Source of the DNA: Burkholderia ubonensis
Lineage (GTDB): Bacteria > Pseudomonadota > Gammaproteobacteria > Burkholderiales > Burkholderiaceae
NCBI RefSeq assembly: GCF_001718695.1
Contig: NZ_CP013422.1
Coordinates: 310,001-374,000 of the forward strand
Length of the DNA: 64,000 nt
Direction: 5' to 3'
In this document: piece after piece, positions 35,468-45,132 of the stretch
Layout: each line of letters opens with the position of its first letter
Position numbering within the stretch: position 1 is the first letter of the stretch
Made by a program: the position numbers and the translations under genes
The notes under the pieces: model-generated
The model's database searches: none
Seen by the model: only the letters and a program-made list of their open reading frames with translations
Told to the model about the DNA's origin: nothing

Positions 35468-36724
35468 TCAGCACGCCGCGCCGGTAATGCGCACCATGCT
35501 GCGCCGATAACCGGCGGGCGCGAACGCGGCGTTCAACGCGGCCATCGCCGCGACCACGCCGGCATGCGCCCACCACGCGATCGCGAAGCCGCCGCCCGCG
35601 TCGCGCAGCCAGCCGATCAGCCACGGGCTCGCGGCCACGATCAGGAACCCGACACCCTGCACGAACGCGGCAAGCGCACCGGCGAGTCGTGCGTCGGGAA
35701 GATGGTCGAGCGTGACGATCAGGCTCATCGAGAAGAAACCGCCGAGCCCGATGCCGACGCTGGCGACCCACAGCCATGGCGCAAGCGCGGGCATTGCCGC
35801 GAACCCGGCGAAGCCGGTCGCCTGCAACGCCAGCGTCGCCCACAGCACCGCACGCCGATCGTGCGCCCGTTTCGCGAGCAGCGGCATCGCCAGCGCGCCG
35901 GCCGCCTGGAACAGCGCCATCCATGCAAGCAGGTTGCCGCTCGCCTGCGCGCTCATGCCAGCGCTGCGATAGAACGCCGGCAGCCACGCGACGACGCTCG
36001 CATAGCCGCTGTTGCAGAGACCGAAGAACAGCGCCAGCTGCCATGCGCGCGGCACCCGCGCGAACGCGGCGACCGACGCCGGCACCGTGGCCGCGTGCGC
36101 TGCATGCACTGCATGCGCTCCGTGCGCTGCGTCACGCGGCGCATGCGTTCGCCACAACGTGAGCGTGACGAGCGCGGGTACGGCCCAGACGGCCAGCGAC
36201 AGACGCCAGCCGCCGTGCGCGGCGAGCCACGGGCTCGTCATCGCGCCGAACGCCCCGCCGCCGACGAGCGCGGCCGAATAGACGCCCATCGCGAGCGGCA
36301 GCCGATCGACGAACCAGCGCTTCGCGAGGCCCGGCGTGAGCGCCTGGATCACCGCGACTCCGGCGCCAGCGACGATCGCGGTGACCACCAGCCCGCTGCC
36401 GCTGCCCGCCCACAACCGCGCGGTGCAGCCGGCGGCGATCAGCACCAGCGCGACCGTCAGCGCGCGTCGTTCGCCGACGCGCCGCGCGAGCCCCACGCCG
36501 CCCCCGGCGACGATGCCCATCAGCACGAACGGCAGGGTGGTCAGCAGCGCAGCCGCGCGAAAGCCGAGGCCGGTGTCGCTGCGCACGAAGTCGAGGACGG
36601 GGCCGAATGCAGTGAGGAACGGACGCAGGTTGATGCCGGCCAGCACCAGCAGCGCGAGCGCGCCATACGACATTGAAGCGGCGCGCGGACGGCAGGCGGC
36701 TTGCGCGGTGCAGCGGTCGGTCAT
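35468..36724 (-). CDS. CynX/NimT-type MFS transporter
   Basis: This 418-residue protein has about 12 helices. The opening ALALLVLAGINLRPFLTAFG is the CynX-family signature (LAxNLRPxxxxxGP). The central cytoplasmic loop is His/Ala-rich (HGAHAVHAAHAATV), which could bind metal or be neutral slippage. ATG 36724 is preferred because GGAG lies 8 bases upstream; an open frame extends 11 codons further. Family members move cyanate or 2-nitroimidazole-like compounds. The substrate is unknown. Confidence 0.88.
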   Translation of the reverse strand: MTDRCTAQAACRPRAASMSYGALALLVLAGINLRPFLTAFGPVLDFVRSDTGLGFRAAALLTTLPFVLMGIVAGGGVGLARRVGERRALTVALVLIAAGCTARLWAGSGSGLVVTAIVAGAGVAVIQALTPGLAKRWFVDRLPLAMGVYSAALVGGGAFGAMTSPWLAAHGGWRLSLAVWAVPALVTLTLWRTHAPRDAAHGAHAVHAAHAATVPASVAAFARVPRAWQLALFFGLCNSGYASVVAWLPAFYRSAGMSAQASGNLLAWMALFQAAGALAMPLLAKRAHDRRAVLWATLALQATGFAGFAAMPALAPWLWVASVGIGLGGFFSMSLIVTLDHLPDARLAGALAAFVQGVGFLIVAASPWLIGWLRDAGGGFAIAWWAHAGVVAAMAALNAAFAPAGYRRSMVRITGAAC

Positions 36725-36883
36725 CGAATTGCTCCAGGACGGGGCCTGCGGCCCCACGATGCGATGCCGAAAGGGTAAAGCTGCGCTGCGCCGCTTGAAA
36801 ATTAAATATTCGACTGCCTGTCAGTGGGGAATCCGATGGCGCGTCCACGCCGCACGACAGCGCGTATGGGCGACGCCGCACCG

Positions 36884-37741
36884 CTACATGGCCGGCGCCT
36901 GCGCTGCACGAGCCTGCTCGCGCGCAGCGACGAGCGAACGGATGCTTGCGCGATCGGCCGCCGTCGTCGGCGTGAAGATCACGAGGCTCAAGTCCGCACG
37001 GCCGATCACGGCGAACGCCGAGTATTCGAGCGTGATCCGCCCCGCGTGCGGATGGCGGATCTCCTTCGTTCCTTCGTCGTGCGAGCGGATATCGTGGTCG
37101 CGCCACAGCGCGTCGAATTCGGCGCTCGTCGCGCGCATCTCGTCGATGAAGGCCTGGACGGCCTGGGTTGCGCCGCCGCGCGCGATGTCGGCGCGGAACG
37201 CGCCCACCGCGAACCGCGCGACGCGGTCCCAGTTCGGTTGCGCGTCGCGCACGCGCGGATCGACGAAGATCAGCCGCAGGATGTTGCGCGCGGCCGGCGG
37301 CAGCGTCGCATAGTCGGTCAGCGTCGCGGCGGCCGCGGCGTTCCATGCGACCACGTCCCAGGTCGCCGTGCGCACGATCGCGGGGCTCGCGTCGAGCGCA
37401 TCGAGCACGTGCTGCAGGCGCGGCGTCACGCCGCTGCTCGCGTGATAACGCACTTCGGGCGGATGGCCGACGCCGAGCAGGAACAGATGCTCGCGTTCGG
37501 CGTCGTCGAGCAGCAAGGCACGGGCGAGCCGATCGAGCACGTCGGCCGACGGCGCGCCGCCGCGCCCCTGTTCGAGCCACGTGTACCACGCGGTGCTCAC
37601 ATGCGCGCGCTGCGCGACTTCCTCGCGCCGCAGGCCCGGCGTGCGGCGCCGCGTCGACGGCAGCCCGAGCGCGGCGGGGTCGAGTTTCTCGCGGCGGTCC
37701 CGAAGGTACGCGCCGAGCAGGTTGTCGGGGGCGTCAGCCAT
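36884..37741 (-). CDS. MmyB-type helix-turn-helix regulator
   Basis: This 285-residue protein has an XRE HTH (RREEVAQRAHVSTAWYTWLE, preceded by RRRTPGLR) fused to the MmyB-like ligand-binding domain, with RHPHAGRITLEYSAFAV at its end. MmyB-family regulators are often divergent from a short-chain reductase gene, as here. A perfect 14-base palindrome lies 13 bases upstream of its start. It probably represses the reductase and itself. Confidence 0.92.
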   Translation of the reverse strand: MADAPDNLLGAYLRDRREKLDPAALGLPSTRRRTPGLRREEVAQRAHVSTAWYTWLEQGRGGAPSADVLDRLARALLLDDAEREHLFLLGVGHPPEVRYHASSGVTPRLQHVLDALDASPAIVRTATWDVVAWNAAAAATLTDYATLPPAARNILRLIFVDPRVRDAQPNWDRVARFAVGAFRADIARGGATQAVQAFIDEMRATSAEFDALWRDHDIRSHDEGTKEIRHPHAGRITLEYSAFAVIGRADLSLVIFTPTTAADRASIRSLVAAREQARAAQAPAM

Positions 37742-37754
37742 AGCCTGTTAGTTC

Positions 37755-37768
37755 GTTTACCGGTAAAC
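37755..37768. promoter_or_regulatory. Perfect palindrome, candidate operator
   Basis: GTTTACCGGTAAAC is a perfect 14-base palindrome in the 95-base gap between the MmyB-type regulator and the divergent reductase gene. It lies 13 bases from the regulator start. This is the most likely binding site of the regulator and stands out against the GC-rich background. Confidence 0.6.
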
Positions 37769-37836
37769 CGTCACGTCTTCACCGCGCGCGGCGGCCGGCA
37801 GATAGTAAGCCTCCATTTCATCCGGAGGTGTTGAAC

Positions 37837-38730
37837 ATGCGTGTCTTCGTTACAGGAGCGTCGGGCTTCGTCGGCTCCGCGGTCGTTGCCGAACTCATGG
37901 CCGCCGGGCATGCGGTGCTCGGCCTCGCGCGTTCCGACGCCGCCGCGGCAGCGATCGCGGCCGCCGGCGCGCAGGTGCATCGCGGGTCGCTCGAGGATGC
38001 CGACAGCCTGACGCGCGGCGCCGAGTCCGCCGACGCGGTCATCCATACGGGATTCAATCACGACTTCTCGCGCTTCGCTGAAAACTGCGAACTCGACCGC
38101 CGCGCGATCGAGACGATCGGCGCGGTGCTGGAAGGGTCGGCGCGGCCGCTCGTCGTCACGTCGGGGCTCGCGCTGGTGGCACCGGGCCGCGCGGCGACCG
38201 AGGACGATCCGCACGTGCCGGTGTCGGCGGCCTATCCGCGCGCGTCGGAAGCGACGGCGCACGCGCTCGAAGCGCGCGGCGTGCATGCGTCCGTCGTGCG
38301 CCTGCCGCCGTCGGTGCACGGCGACGGCGACCACGCGTTCGTGCCGCGCCTGATCGCGTTCGCACGCGAGCGACGGGTATCCGCTTACGTCGGCGAGGGC
38401 GAGAACCGCTGGCCGGCCGTGCATCAGCTGGACGCGGCGCGCGTGTACCGGCTCGCGGTCGAGCGCGGTGCGCGCGGCGCACGCTACCACGCGGTCGACG
38501 ACACGGGCGTGCCGTTTCGCGAGATCGCGACCGTGATCGGCCGGCGGCTCGATCTGCCCGTTGCGTCGATCTCGGCCGAGCAGGCGCGCGAGTACTTCGG
38601 CTGGTTCGCGACGTTCGTCGGAATGGATGCGCCCGCAACCAGCGAGCGCACGCGCGCGGCGCTCGGCTGGGCGCCGACGCAGCCGGGGCTGTTGGCCGAC
38701 ATCGACCGGCCGCAGTACTTCGCGAGCTGA
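37837..38730 (+). CDS. NAD(P)-dependent SDR / epimerase-like reductase
   Basis: This 297-residue extended-SDR-like protein has the nucleotide motif [20 protein letters not shown] (TGxxGxxG) near the N-terminus. The Tyr of [11 protein letters not shown] replaces the usual YxxxK, so catalysis may be atypical (YPRAS, with no Lys four residues on). ATG 37837 follows CCGGAGG by 9 bases; upstream GTG and TTG in the same frame are less likely. It is divergent from the MmyB-type regulator and likely under its control. The substrate is unknown. Confidence 0.88.
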   Translation: MRVFVTGASGFVGSAVVAELMAAGHAVLGLARSDAAAAAIAAAGAQVHRGSLEDADSLTRGAESADAVIHTGFNHDFSRFAENCELDRRAIETIGAVLEGSARPLVVTSGLALVAPGRAATEDDPHVPVSAAYPRASEATAHALEARGVHASVVRLPPSVHGDGDHAFVPRLIAFARERRVSAYVGEGENRWPAVHQLDAARVYRLAVERGARGARYHAVDDTGVPFREIATVIGRRLDLPVASISAEQAREYFGWFATFVGMDAPATSERTRAALGWAPTQPGLLADIDRPQYFAS

Positions 38731-38974
38731 CGCACGCGCGAGCAGCGCATGCGGCGCGCGTGTCGCGGCGCATCGCTGCGATGACGCTTCGATCCCCGGA
38801 CATTCGGGCGCACGGGTAGTCGGGCACCCGGATGTTCGGACTGTCAGACGCCCGTGCCGAACCGCCGAGCCGCCGACCCCACCACCCGCCGTAAGGCACT
38901 CCCTGCACCGGCCGGCTGTGGCCAAGCCGTCGAGCCGAAAACGCGCGTTCAAGCGACACCGACGTCGGCGCCCC

Positions 38975-40354
38975 TCATTCCACCGGATGCAGATCCTGCA
39001 GCAACGTCGGCATCAGCTCCGACACCGTCGGATGAATGTGCATCGCGCGACTGATCGTCGTGTACGGCGCGTTCGCGGCCATCACGTCGAGCAGCGCATG
39101 CACGACCTCGTCGCCCGTCACGCCGAGAATCGACGCGCCCAGGATCGCGTGGCTGTCCGCGTCGACGATCACCTTCATGAAGCCCCGGCTCTCGCCTTTC
39201 TCGACCGCGCGCCCGACGCGCGTCATCGGCCGCGTGCCGACCAGCAGCCGGCGTCCCGTCTGCATCGCGTCGGCTTGCGTCATCCCGACGCGGCCGAGCG
39301 GCGGGTCGATGAACATCGCGTATGCGGGGATGCGGTCCGACACCTTGCGCGGATCGTTGTCGAGCAGGTTGGCCGCGACGATCTCGTAGTCGTTGTAGGA
39401 CGTATGCGTGAACGCGCCGCGCCCGTTGCAGTCGCCCAGCGCCCAGATCCCGGGCACGTTCGTGCGCAGCTGCTCGTCGACCTCGATGTAGCCGTGCGCG
39501 TCGGTCGCGACGCCGGCGTGCGCGAGCCCGAGATCGTCGGTGTTCGGCACGCGTCCGACGGCGAGCAGCAGATGCGAGCCCGCGACCTCGCGCGCGCCGG
39601 ACGCGCAGTCGAGCCCGACGACGACGCGGTGCCCGTCGCGCCGCGCGCTCAGGCAGTTCGCGTCGAGCTGCACGTCGATGCCTTCGGCTTCGAGGATCTC
39701 CCGCACCGCGTGCGACACGTCCTCGTCCTCGCGGCGGATCAGGCGCGGGCCTTTCTCGACGATCGTCACGCGCGAGCCGAAGCGCCGGTACATCTGGCCG
39801 AATTCGAGCCCGACGTAGCTGCCGCCGACGACGATCAGGTGCTCCGGCAGGAAATCGACGTCCATCATCGTCGAGTTGGTGAGATAGGGCACCTGGTCGA
39901 GGCCGGGCATCGGCGGCACCAGCGCGCGCCCGCCGACGTTGACGAAGATCCGCTCGGCTTCCAGCAGCGCGTCGCCGACGCGCACCGTGTCGGCCTGCTC
40001 GAAGCGGGCATGACCCTGCAACACGGTCGTATGGTCGAGCCCGCGCACCCACTGCTCGACGCCGTGGCTGGAGCGCGCGGAAATCTCGTCCTTGCGCGCC
40101 TTCACGCGCGGCATGTCGACCGTGACCGGTCCGCCGACCGTCACGCCGTATTCGCCGGCCCGCCGCGCGAGATGCGCGGCATACGCGCTCGCGATCAGCG
40201 TCTTGGTGGGGATGCAGCCGGTGTTCACGCAGGTGCCGCCGAACCGGCCCCGCTCGACGATGGCGACGCTCATGCCCGCGCCGGACAGCTGGGCGGCGAG
40301 CGGCGGGCCGGCCTGCCCGGTGCCGATGATGATCGCGTCGAAGTGTTGCGTCAT
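38975..40354 (-). CDS. Pyridine nucleotide-disulfide oxidoreductase (mercuric-reductase-like)
   Basis: This 459-residue flavoprotein has FAD motif IIIGTGQAGPPLAAQL, the redox-active disulfide GGTCVNTGCIPTKTL (Cys42, Cys47), and the C-terminal catalytic pair HIHPTVSELMP (His/Glu). This is the dihydrolipoamide dehydrogenase/MerA class, but with no N-terminal heavy-metal domain and no MerA C-terminal cysteines. It is probably an NAD(P)H-dependent disulfide or quinone reductase. The open frame upstream of ATG 40354 is not conserved in type. It stands alone, convergent with the SDR gene. Confidence 0.9.
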   Translation of the reverse strand: MTQHFDAIIIGTGQAGPPLAAQLSGAGMSVAIVERGRFGGTCVNTGCIPTKTLIASAYAAHLARRAGEYGVTVGGPVTVDMPRVKARKDEISARSSHGVEQWVRGLDHTTVLQGHARFEQADTVRVGDALLEAERIFVNVGGRALVPPMPGLDQVPYLTNSTMMDVDFLPEHLIVVGGSYVGLEFGQMYRRFGSRVTIVEKGPRLIRREDEDVSHAVREILEAEGIDVQLDANCLSARRDGHRVVVGLDCASGAREVAGSHLLLAVGRVPNTDDLGLAHAGVATDAHGYIEVDEQLRTNVPGIWALGDCNGRGAFTHTSYNDYEIVAANLLDNDPRKVSDRIPAYAMFIDPPLGRVGMTQADAMQTGRRLLVGTRPMTRVGRAVEKGESRGFMKVIVDADSHAILGASILGVTGDEVVHALLDVMAANAPYTTISRAMHIHPTVSELMPTLLQDLHPVE

Positions 40355-40580
40355 GACGTCCTCCTGCGCTGGTTCAACGTGGGAACGGAGCGCGCAAGCC
40401 GCATGCCGGGCCGGCGCGCGCGAACGGCGGCGAGCGCCCATGGTAGACCGGTTGGCGCCGCCCCGCACGTGCGGCCGCGCTTTCGGCGGCCCGCGAAGCG
40501 TGCCAGAATCGGTGGCTTCCCGGTCCGGGACGGACGCGCAGGCGCCGGCGTCGCGGCGTCGCAAGGCAAAGGAGACTTCG

Positions 40581-41219
40581 ATGACTGCATCGGCTGCCGT
40601 ACTCGCCATTCTGGCTGCGCTATGGCTCGGCGCGATGATTCCGGGCCCCAGCTTCGTGCTGGTCGCCCGCAATTCGATCGGGCTGTCGCGCCGCGACGGG
40701 CTCGCAACCGCGCTCGGCATGGGCGTGGGCGGCATCGCGTTCGGCGGCGTCGCGCTCGCCGGGCTCTATACGCTGCTGCAGGCGGTCGAGTGGTTGTATG
40801 TCGCCCTCAAGCTGGCGGGCGGCGCGTATCTGATCTACATGGCGTCGAAGATCTGGCGCGGCGCGGACCGGCCGATCGCGATGGACGATCCGCGGGCCGG
40901 CGCGGCGGGCAGCGCGCGCAAGTCGTTCCTGGCCGGCCTCACGACCCAGCTGAGCAACCCGAAGACTGCGATCTGGTACGGCAGCATCTTCGCGGCGCTG
41001 CTGCCGCAACATCCGCCGCTGTGGTGCTACCTGGCGCTGCCGCCGCTTGTGTTCGCGGTCGAGTTCGGCTGGTACACGATCGTCGCGCTGTGCTTCTCCA
41101 CCCGCCGGCCGCGCGAGCTGTATCTCCGGGCGAGGAAATGGGTCGACCGCATCGCGGCCGGTGCGATCGCGCTGCTCGGGCTGCGGCTGATCCTGAACGC
41201 GCCGAAGGCCGGGATCTGA
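40581..41219 (+). CDS. LysE-family exporter
   Basis: This 212-residue, six-helix inner-membrane protein has the LysE/RhtB motif IPGPSFVLVARNSIGLSRRD near the N-terminus and TTQLSNPKTAIWYGSIFAAL in the middle. AAAGGAG lies 7 bases before the ATG. It exports amino acids or related metabolites; the substrate is not predictable. It reads divergently from the disulfide reductase. Confidence 0.93.
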   Translation: MTASAAVLAILAALWLGAMIPGPSFVLVARNSIGLSRRDGLATALGMGVGGIAFGGVALAGLYTLLQAVEWLYVALKLAGGAYLIYMASKIWRGADRPIAMDDPRAGAAGSARKSFLAGLTTQLSNPKTAIWYGSIFAALLPQHPPLWCYLALPPLVFAVEFGWYTIVALCFSTRRPRELYLRARKWVDRIAAGAIALLGLRLILNAPKAGI

Positions 41220-41551
41220 CGCGACGCGCGGTTGGCGAATCCGCCATGCACTGACTCCCCGTCACCACGGCCGGCCGATGGTCCGGCTGCGAGCGATCGC
41301 GTTCGGCACGAGTAAGGCTCATGGAACCCGTTCGACCGTCGTCGCGAGCCCGGCCGGCTTGCTCGCCGGCGGCCAGCAGCCGCCGCGCGGTGCGGTGCCG
41401 TCCCGGCCGGCGCGCCCGCGATCGGCTCGCGAGCCTTGTGCGGCGGGCGTTCCCGCCGGCCGCACGCGGTGCGGTGCCGCATCGCTTTCCCGATTCTGGC
41501 GGGCGACCGCGCGACGACGTGTAAACTGCTGCCTTTTTTGACGGTAGCAGC
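41220..41551. other. Intergenic region ahead of the motor-like operon
   Basis: No gene is seen in these 332 bases. A TGTAAACT patch just before 41530 may contain a -10 element (TAAACT), and a T-run (41534-41539) follows, close to the start of the DUF3348 gene. The promoter of the operon is expected here. Confidence 0.35.
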
Positions 41552-42316
41552 ATGGTGCAAGCCCCCCAGCGCACGGCATTGAGCGGCCCGACGCTCGTTC
41601 GCCTGCTCGCGCGGCTGGCGGACGCCGACGTGCCCGAATCCCGGCAGACGCTCGCGGACCGGCTGAGCCAATGGCTCGGCTGGACGGACGCGATTTCGCT
41701 GTCCTCGGCGCTGAATGCGAACCCGCCCGCTGTCGCGGCCGGCGTGCGCGGCTACGACGCGGAGCGCGAGTGCGCGCGCGTGCGCCACGCGCTGGCGCAG
41801 GCGATCACGGGCGCCCTTCGGCCGCGCACGCGGCGGCGCGCCGGCGAGATGCCGCCGCCGCCCGCCGACACGGCCGATTTCGCGGACTTCCGCCAGCAGT
41901 GTCTGTCCCTGCAGCAGGAGATAGAAACGGCGATCGGCAACCTGCGCGGCCGCCTGCGCGTCGCGCTGGCGGCGCGCGCGCCCGGCATGGCGCGGCTCGC
42001 GACGCTCGACGCGATCATGGAGCGGGTGCTCGGCGCGCGCGAACGCAGCCTGCTGGCCACCGTGCCGGCGCTGCTCGGCGCGCACTTCGAGCGGCTGCGC
42101 GCGGCGGAGCAGCAGGCGCTTGCCGACGCGCAAGCAGCGGCCGATGCCGATGCCGATGCCGCGCCCGACGCGCCGAGCCCCGCGCCGGTCACGCCGGTCG
42201 TGCCGGGTACGTGGCTCGACACGTTCCGCGACGAGATGCAAAGCATCCTGCTCGCCGAACTCGAAATCCGGTTTCAAACGGTGGATGGGCTGCTCGCGGC
42301 CCTTCGCGCCAGCTAA
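41552..42316 (+). CDS. DUF3348 protein, first gene of the motor-like operon
   Basis: This protein of 254 residues is mostly helical and resembles DUF3348. It opens with LSGPTLVRLLARLADADVPE and closes with TWLDTFRDEMQSILLAELEI. No enzyme motif, membrane helix or signal is visible, so it is probably a cytoplasmic partner. It is followed after 5 bases by the MotA-like gene, and the four genes 41552-46430 are tightly packed. The family always travels with this cluster in my memory of Burkholderia genomes; its function is unknown. Confidence 0.75.
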   Translation: MVQAPQRTALSGPTLVRLLARLADADVPESRQTLADRLSQWLGWTDAISLSSALNANPPAVAAGVRGYDAERECARVRHALAQAITGALRPRTRRRAGEMPPPPADTADFADFRQQCLSLQQEIETAIGNLRGRLRVALAARAPGMARLATLDAIMERVLGARERSLLATVPALLGAHFERLRAAEQQALADAQAAADADADAAPDAPSPAPVTPVVPGTWLDTFRDEMQSILLAELEIRFQTVDGLLAALRAS

Positions 42317-42321
42317 AAGTT

Positions 42322-45129
42322 ATGTCCAGAATTCGCATTGATCTCGTTGTATTTATGGCCGGCCTCGTCGCGGTGTGCTGGATCGGCGCCGGTTATGTCG
42401 CATCGAATCCGCCGGCGGCGGTCGTCACGCTGCTGATCGCCGCGTGCTACGTCGCCGGTGCGTGGGAGCTGCAGCGTTACCGGCAGGCCACGGCCACGCT
42501 GACGCGCGCGGTGGCCGGCTTGACCGAGCCGCCGCCGGCGCTCGACGCGTGGCTCGACACGCTGCACCCGAGCCTGCGCGGCGCGGTGCGCGCGCGCATC
42601 GAGGGCGCCCGCGCGGCGCTGCCGGGGCCGTCGCTGACGCCGTACCTGGTCGGCCTGCTCGTGCTGCTGGGGATGCTCGGCACGCTGCTCGGGATGGTCG
42701 TGACGCTGAAGGGCACCGGCGCCGCGCTGGAAAGCGCGGCCGATCTCGACGCGATCCGCGCGTCGCTGATCGCGCCGGTCAAGGGCCTCGGGTATGCGTT
42801 CGGCACGTCGATCGCCGGCGTCGCGACCTCGGCGATGCTCGGGCTGCTGTCCGCGCTGGTGCGCCGCGATCGGCTCGACGCATCGCAGCAGCTCGACGCG
42901 ATGGTCGCGACGACGCTGCGGGTGCATTCGCACGCGCATCAGCGCGAGGAATCGTTCCGGCTCCTGCAGAAGCAGGCCGACGTGATGCCGGCGCTGGTCG
43001 AGCGGCTGCAGACGATGATGACCGCGATCGACGCGCGCAGCGCGGCGCTGCACGATCGCCAGATCGAAAGCCAGCACGCCTTCTTCGAGCGCACCGAGCG
43101 CGCGTATGCGGGCCTTGCCGCGAACGTCGGCGACGCGTTGAAGGAGAGCGCTGCCGAGAGCGCGCGCGTGGCCGGCGCGGCGCTGCAGCCGGTCGTCGCC
43201 GCGACGATGACGGGGCTCGCGCAGGAGATGGCCGCGCTGCGCGACACAGTGACGGGCGCGGTGCAGCGCCAGCTCGACGCGCTGGCCGGCGGCTTCGAGC
43301 AAACCACCGCCGACGTGACGGCCGCGTGGGGCCGCGCGCTCGACGAGCAGCGCCGCGCCGGCGACGCCGTAGCGCAGCAGCTGCAGACGACGCTCGGCCG
43401 GTTCACCGACACGTTCGCGCAGCGTTCGACCGATCTGCTCGACGGCGTCGCGACGCGCCTCGAGTCCACCGAAGGCCGTCTGTCCGACGCGTGGCGCGAT
43501 GCGCTCGCGCAGCAGCAGCAGGTCGGCGACGCGCTGGCCGACCGGCATGCGCGCGCGCTCGGCGAAGCCGCGGCCACGTTCGAACGACACTCGGCGGCCG
43601 CGCTCGTCGCGATGCGCGACGCGCACGCGGGGTTGCAGACGCAACTGGCTGCACGCGACGAGCAGCGTCTGGCCGCATGGAACGCATCGCTCGCCGCGAT
43701 GGCCGCGAAGCTCGGCGACGAATGGCAGCGGGCGGGCGTGCACAGCGCGGGCCGTCAGCAGGAGATCTGCGATGCGCTCGCACAGACGACGCGCGATCTG
43801 ACCGCGCAGGCGGCGACGTTCGAGCAACGCTCGAACGATCTGCTGTCGACGATTCGCGATTCGCACGCGGGCCTGCAAACGCAACTCGCCGCACGCGACG
43901 AGGAGCGTCTGGCTGCATGGAACGCATCGCTCGCCGCGATGGCCGCGAAGCTCGGCGACGAATGGCAGCGTGCGGGCGTGCACAGCGCAGGCCGTCAGCA
44001 GGAAATCTGCGATGCGCTCGCACAGACCACACGCGATCTGACCGCGCAAGCCGCGACGTTCGAACGACGCTCGAACGATCTACTGTCGACGATTCGCGAT
44101 TCGCACACAGGCTTGCAAACGCAACTGGCCGCACGCGACGAGGAGCGTCTGGCCGCATGGAACGCATCGCTCGCCGCGATGGCCGCGAAGCTCGGCGACG
44201 AATGGCAGCGCGCGGGCGTGCACAGCGCGGGCCGTCAGCAGGAGATCTGCGATGCGCTCGCACAGACCACACGCGATCTGACCGCGCAAGCGGCGACGTT
44301 CGAACGACGCTCGAACGATCTGCTGTCGACGATTCGCGATTCGCACGCGGGCCTGCAAACGCAGCTCGCCGCACGCGACGAGGAGCGTCTGGCCGCATGG
44401 AGCGACTCGCTGGCGGCCCTGGCCGCCGCGCTGCGTGACGAGTGGGCGCAAACGAGCGCACAGGCCGCGAGCCGCCAGCAGGACATCTGCGACACGCTCG
44501 CCCGCACCGCGAACGACATCACCGCGCAGGCGCAGGCGCACGCGAGCGACACGATCGCCGAGATCTCCCGGCTCGTGCAGGCCGCGTCGGAGGCGCCGAA
44601 GGCCGCGGCCGAGGTCGTCGCCGAGCTGCGCCAGCGCCTGTCCGACAGCATGGTGCGCGACACCGCGATGCTCGACGAGCGCAGCCGCCTGCTGGCCACG
44701 CTCGAGACGCTGCTCGACGCGGTCAATCACGCGTCGACCGAACAGCGCGGCGCGGTCGATGCGCTCGTGCGCACGTCGGCCGACCTGCTGGATCGCGTCG
44801 GCGTGCGTTTCAACGACACGGTCGAAGCCGAAACCCGCAAGCTCGATGCGGTGGCCGCGCAGGTCACCGCGGGCGCCGTCGAGGTCGCGAGCCTCGGCGA
44901 CGCGTTCGGGATGGCCGTGCAGGTGTTCGGCGAATCGAACGACAAGCTGCTGAGCCATCTGCAGCGCATCGAGGCCGCGCTGGAGAAATCGCTCGCGCGC
45001 AGCGACGAGCAGCTCGAATACTACGTCGCGCAGGCGCGGGAAGTGATCGACCTGAGCATGATGTCGCAGAAGCAGATCGTCGAAGACCTGCAGCAGCTCG
45101 CCGGCCGGCGCGCGTCCGTCGGAGCGTAA
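42322..45129 (+). CDS. MotA/ZorA-like inner-membrane protein with long repetitive tail (DUF802)
   Basis: This 935-residue protein has two N-terminal membrane segments (about residues 7-25 and 30-50), a cytoplasmic loop, and then the MotA/ExbB-like pair. That pair is LLVLLGMLGTLLGMVVTLKG (about 110-130) and GYAFGTSIAGVATSAMLGLL (about 155-175). From about 200 to the end it is a long helical coiled coil. Residues 414-733 are four near-identical 80-residue repeats, matching DUF802, known as a repeated region. The topology equals ZorA of Zorya defence systems and other 5:2 stator motors, with a long cytoplasmic tail. ATG 42322 is chosen because the frame upstream lies inside the previous gene. 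Confidence 0.82.
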   Translation: MSRIRIDLVVFMAGLVAVCWIGAGYVASNPPAAVVTLLIAACYVAGAWELQRYRQATATLTRAVAGLTEPPPALDAWLDTLHPSLRGAVRARIEGARAALPGPSLTPYLVGLLVLLGMLGTLLGMVVTLKGTGAALESAADLDAIRASLIAPVKGLGYAFGTSIAGVATSAMLGLLSALVRRDRLDASQQLDAMVATTLRVHSHAHQREESFRLLQKQADVMPALVERLQTMMTAIDARSAALHDRQIESQHAFFERTERAYAGLAANVGDALKESAAESARVAGAALQPVVAATMTGLAQEMAALRDTVTGAVQRQLDALAGGFEQTTADVTAAWGRALDEQRRAGDAVAQQLQTTLGRFTDTFAQRSTDLLDGVATRLESTEGRLSDAWRDALAQQQQVGDALADRHARALGEAAATFERHSAAALVAMRDAHAGLQTQLAARDEQRLAAWNASLAAMAAKLGDEWQRAGVHSAGRQQEICDALAQTTRDLTAQAATFEQRSNDLLSTIRDSHAGLQTQLAARDEERLAAWNASLAAMAAKLGDEWQRAGVHSAGRQQEICDALAQTTRDLTAQAATFERRSNDLLSTIRDSHTGLQTQLAARDEERLAAWNASLAAMAAKLGDEWQRAGVHSAGRQQEICDALAQTTRDLTAQAATFERRSNDLLSTIRDSHAGLQTQLAARDEERLAAWSDSLAALAAALRDEWAQTSAQAASRQQDICDTLARTANDITAQAQAHASDTIAEISRLVQAASEAPKAAAEVVAELRQRLSDSMVRDTAMLDERSRLLATLETLLDAVNHASTEQRGAVDALVRTSADLLDRVGVRFNDTVEAETRKLDAVAAQVTAGAVEVASLGDAFGMAVQVFGESNDKLLSHLQRIEAALEKSLARSDEQLEYYVAQAREVIDLSMMSQKQIVEDLQQLAGRRASVGA
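43561..44520. repeat. Four 240-base in-frame tandem repeats in the motor tail
   Basis: The units are 43561-43800, 43801-44040, 44041-44280 and 44281-44520. The central 780 bases (about 43621-44400) are almost identical between units, including synonymous positions. The first half of unit 1 and the last half of unit 4 have drifted. Each unit encodes 80 residues of coiled coil with no frame change, so recombination would lengthen or shorten the tail in steps of 80. Confidence 0.9.
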
Positions 45130-45132
45130 CGC

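Noticed and set aside
36824..37834. A plus-strand frame over the MmyB-type regulator
   Set aside because: It is antisense to a gene with a clear HTH and ligand-binding domain.
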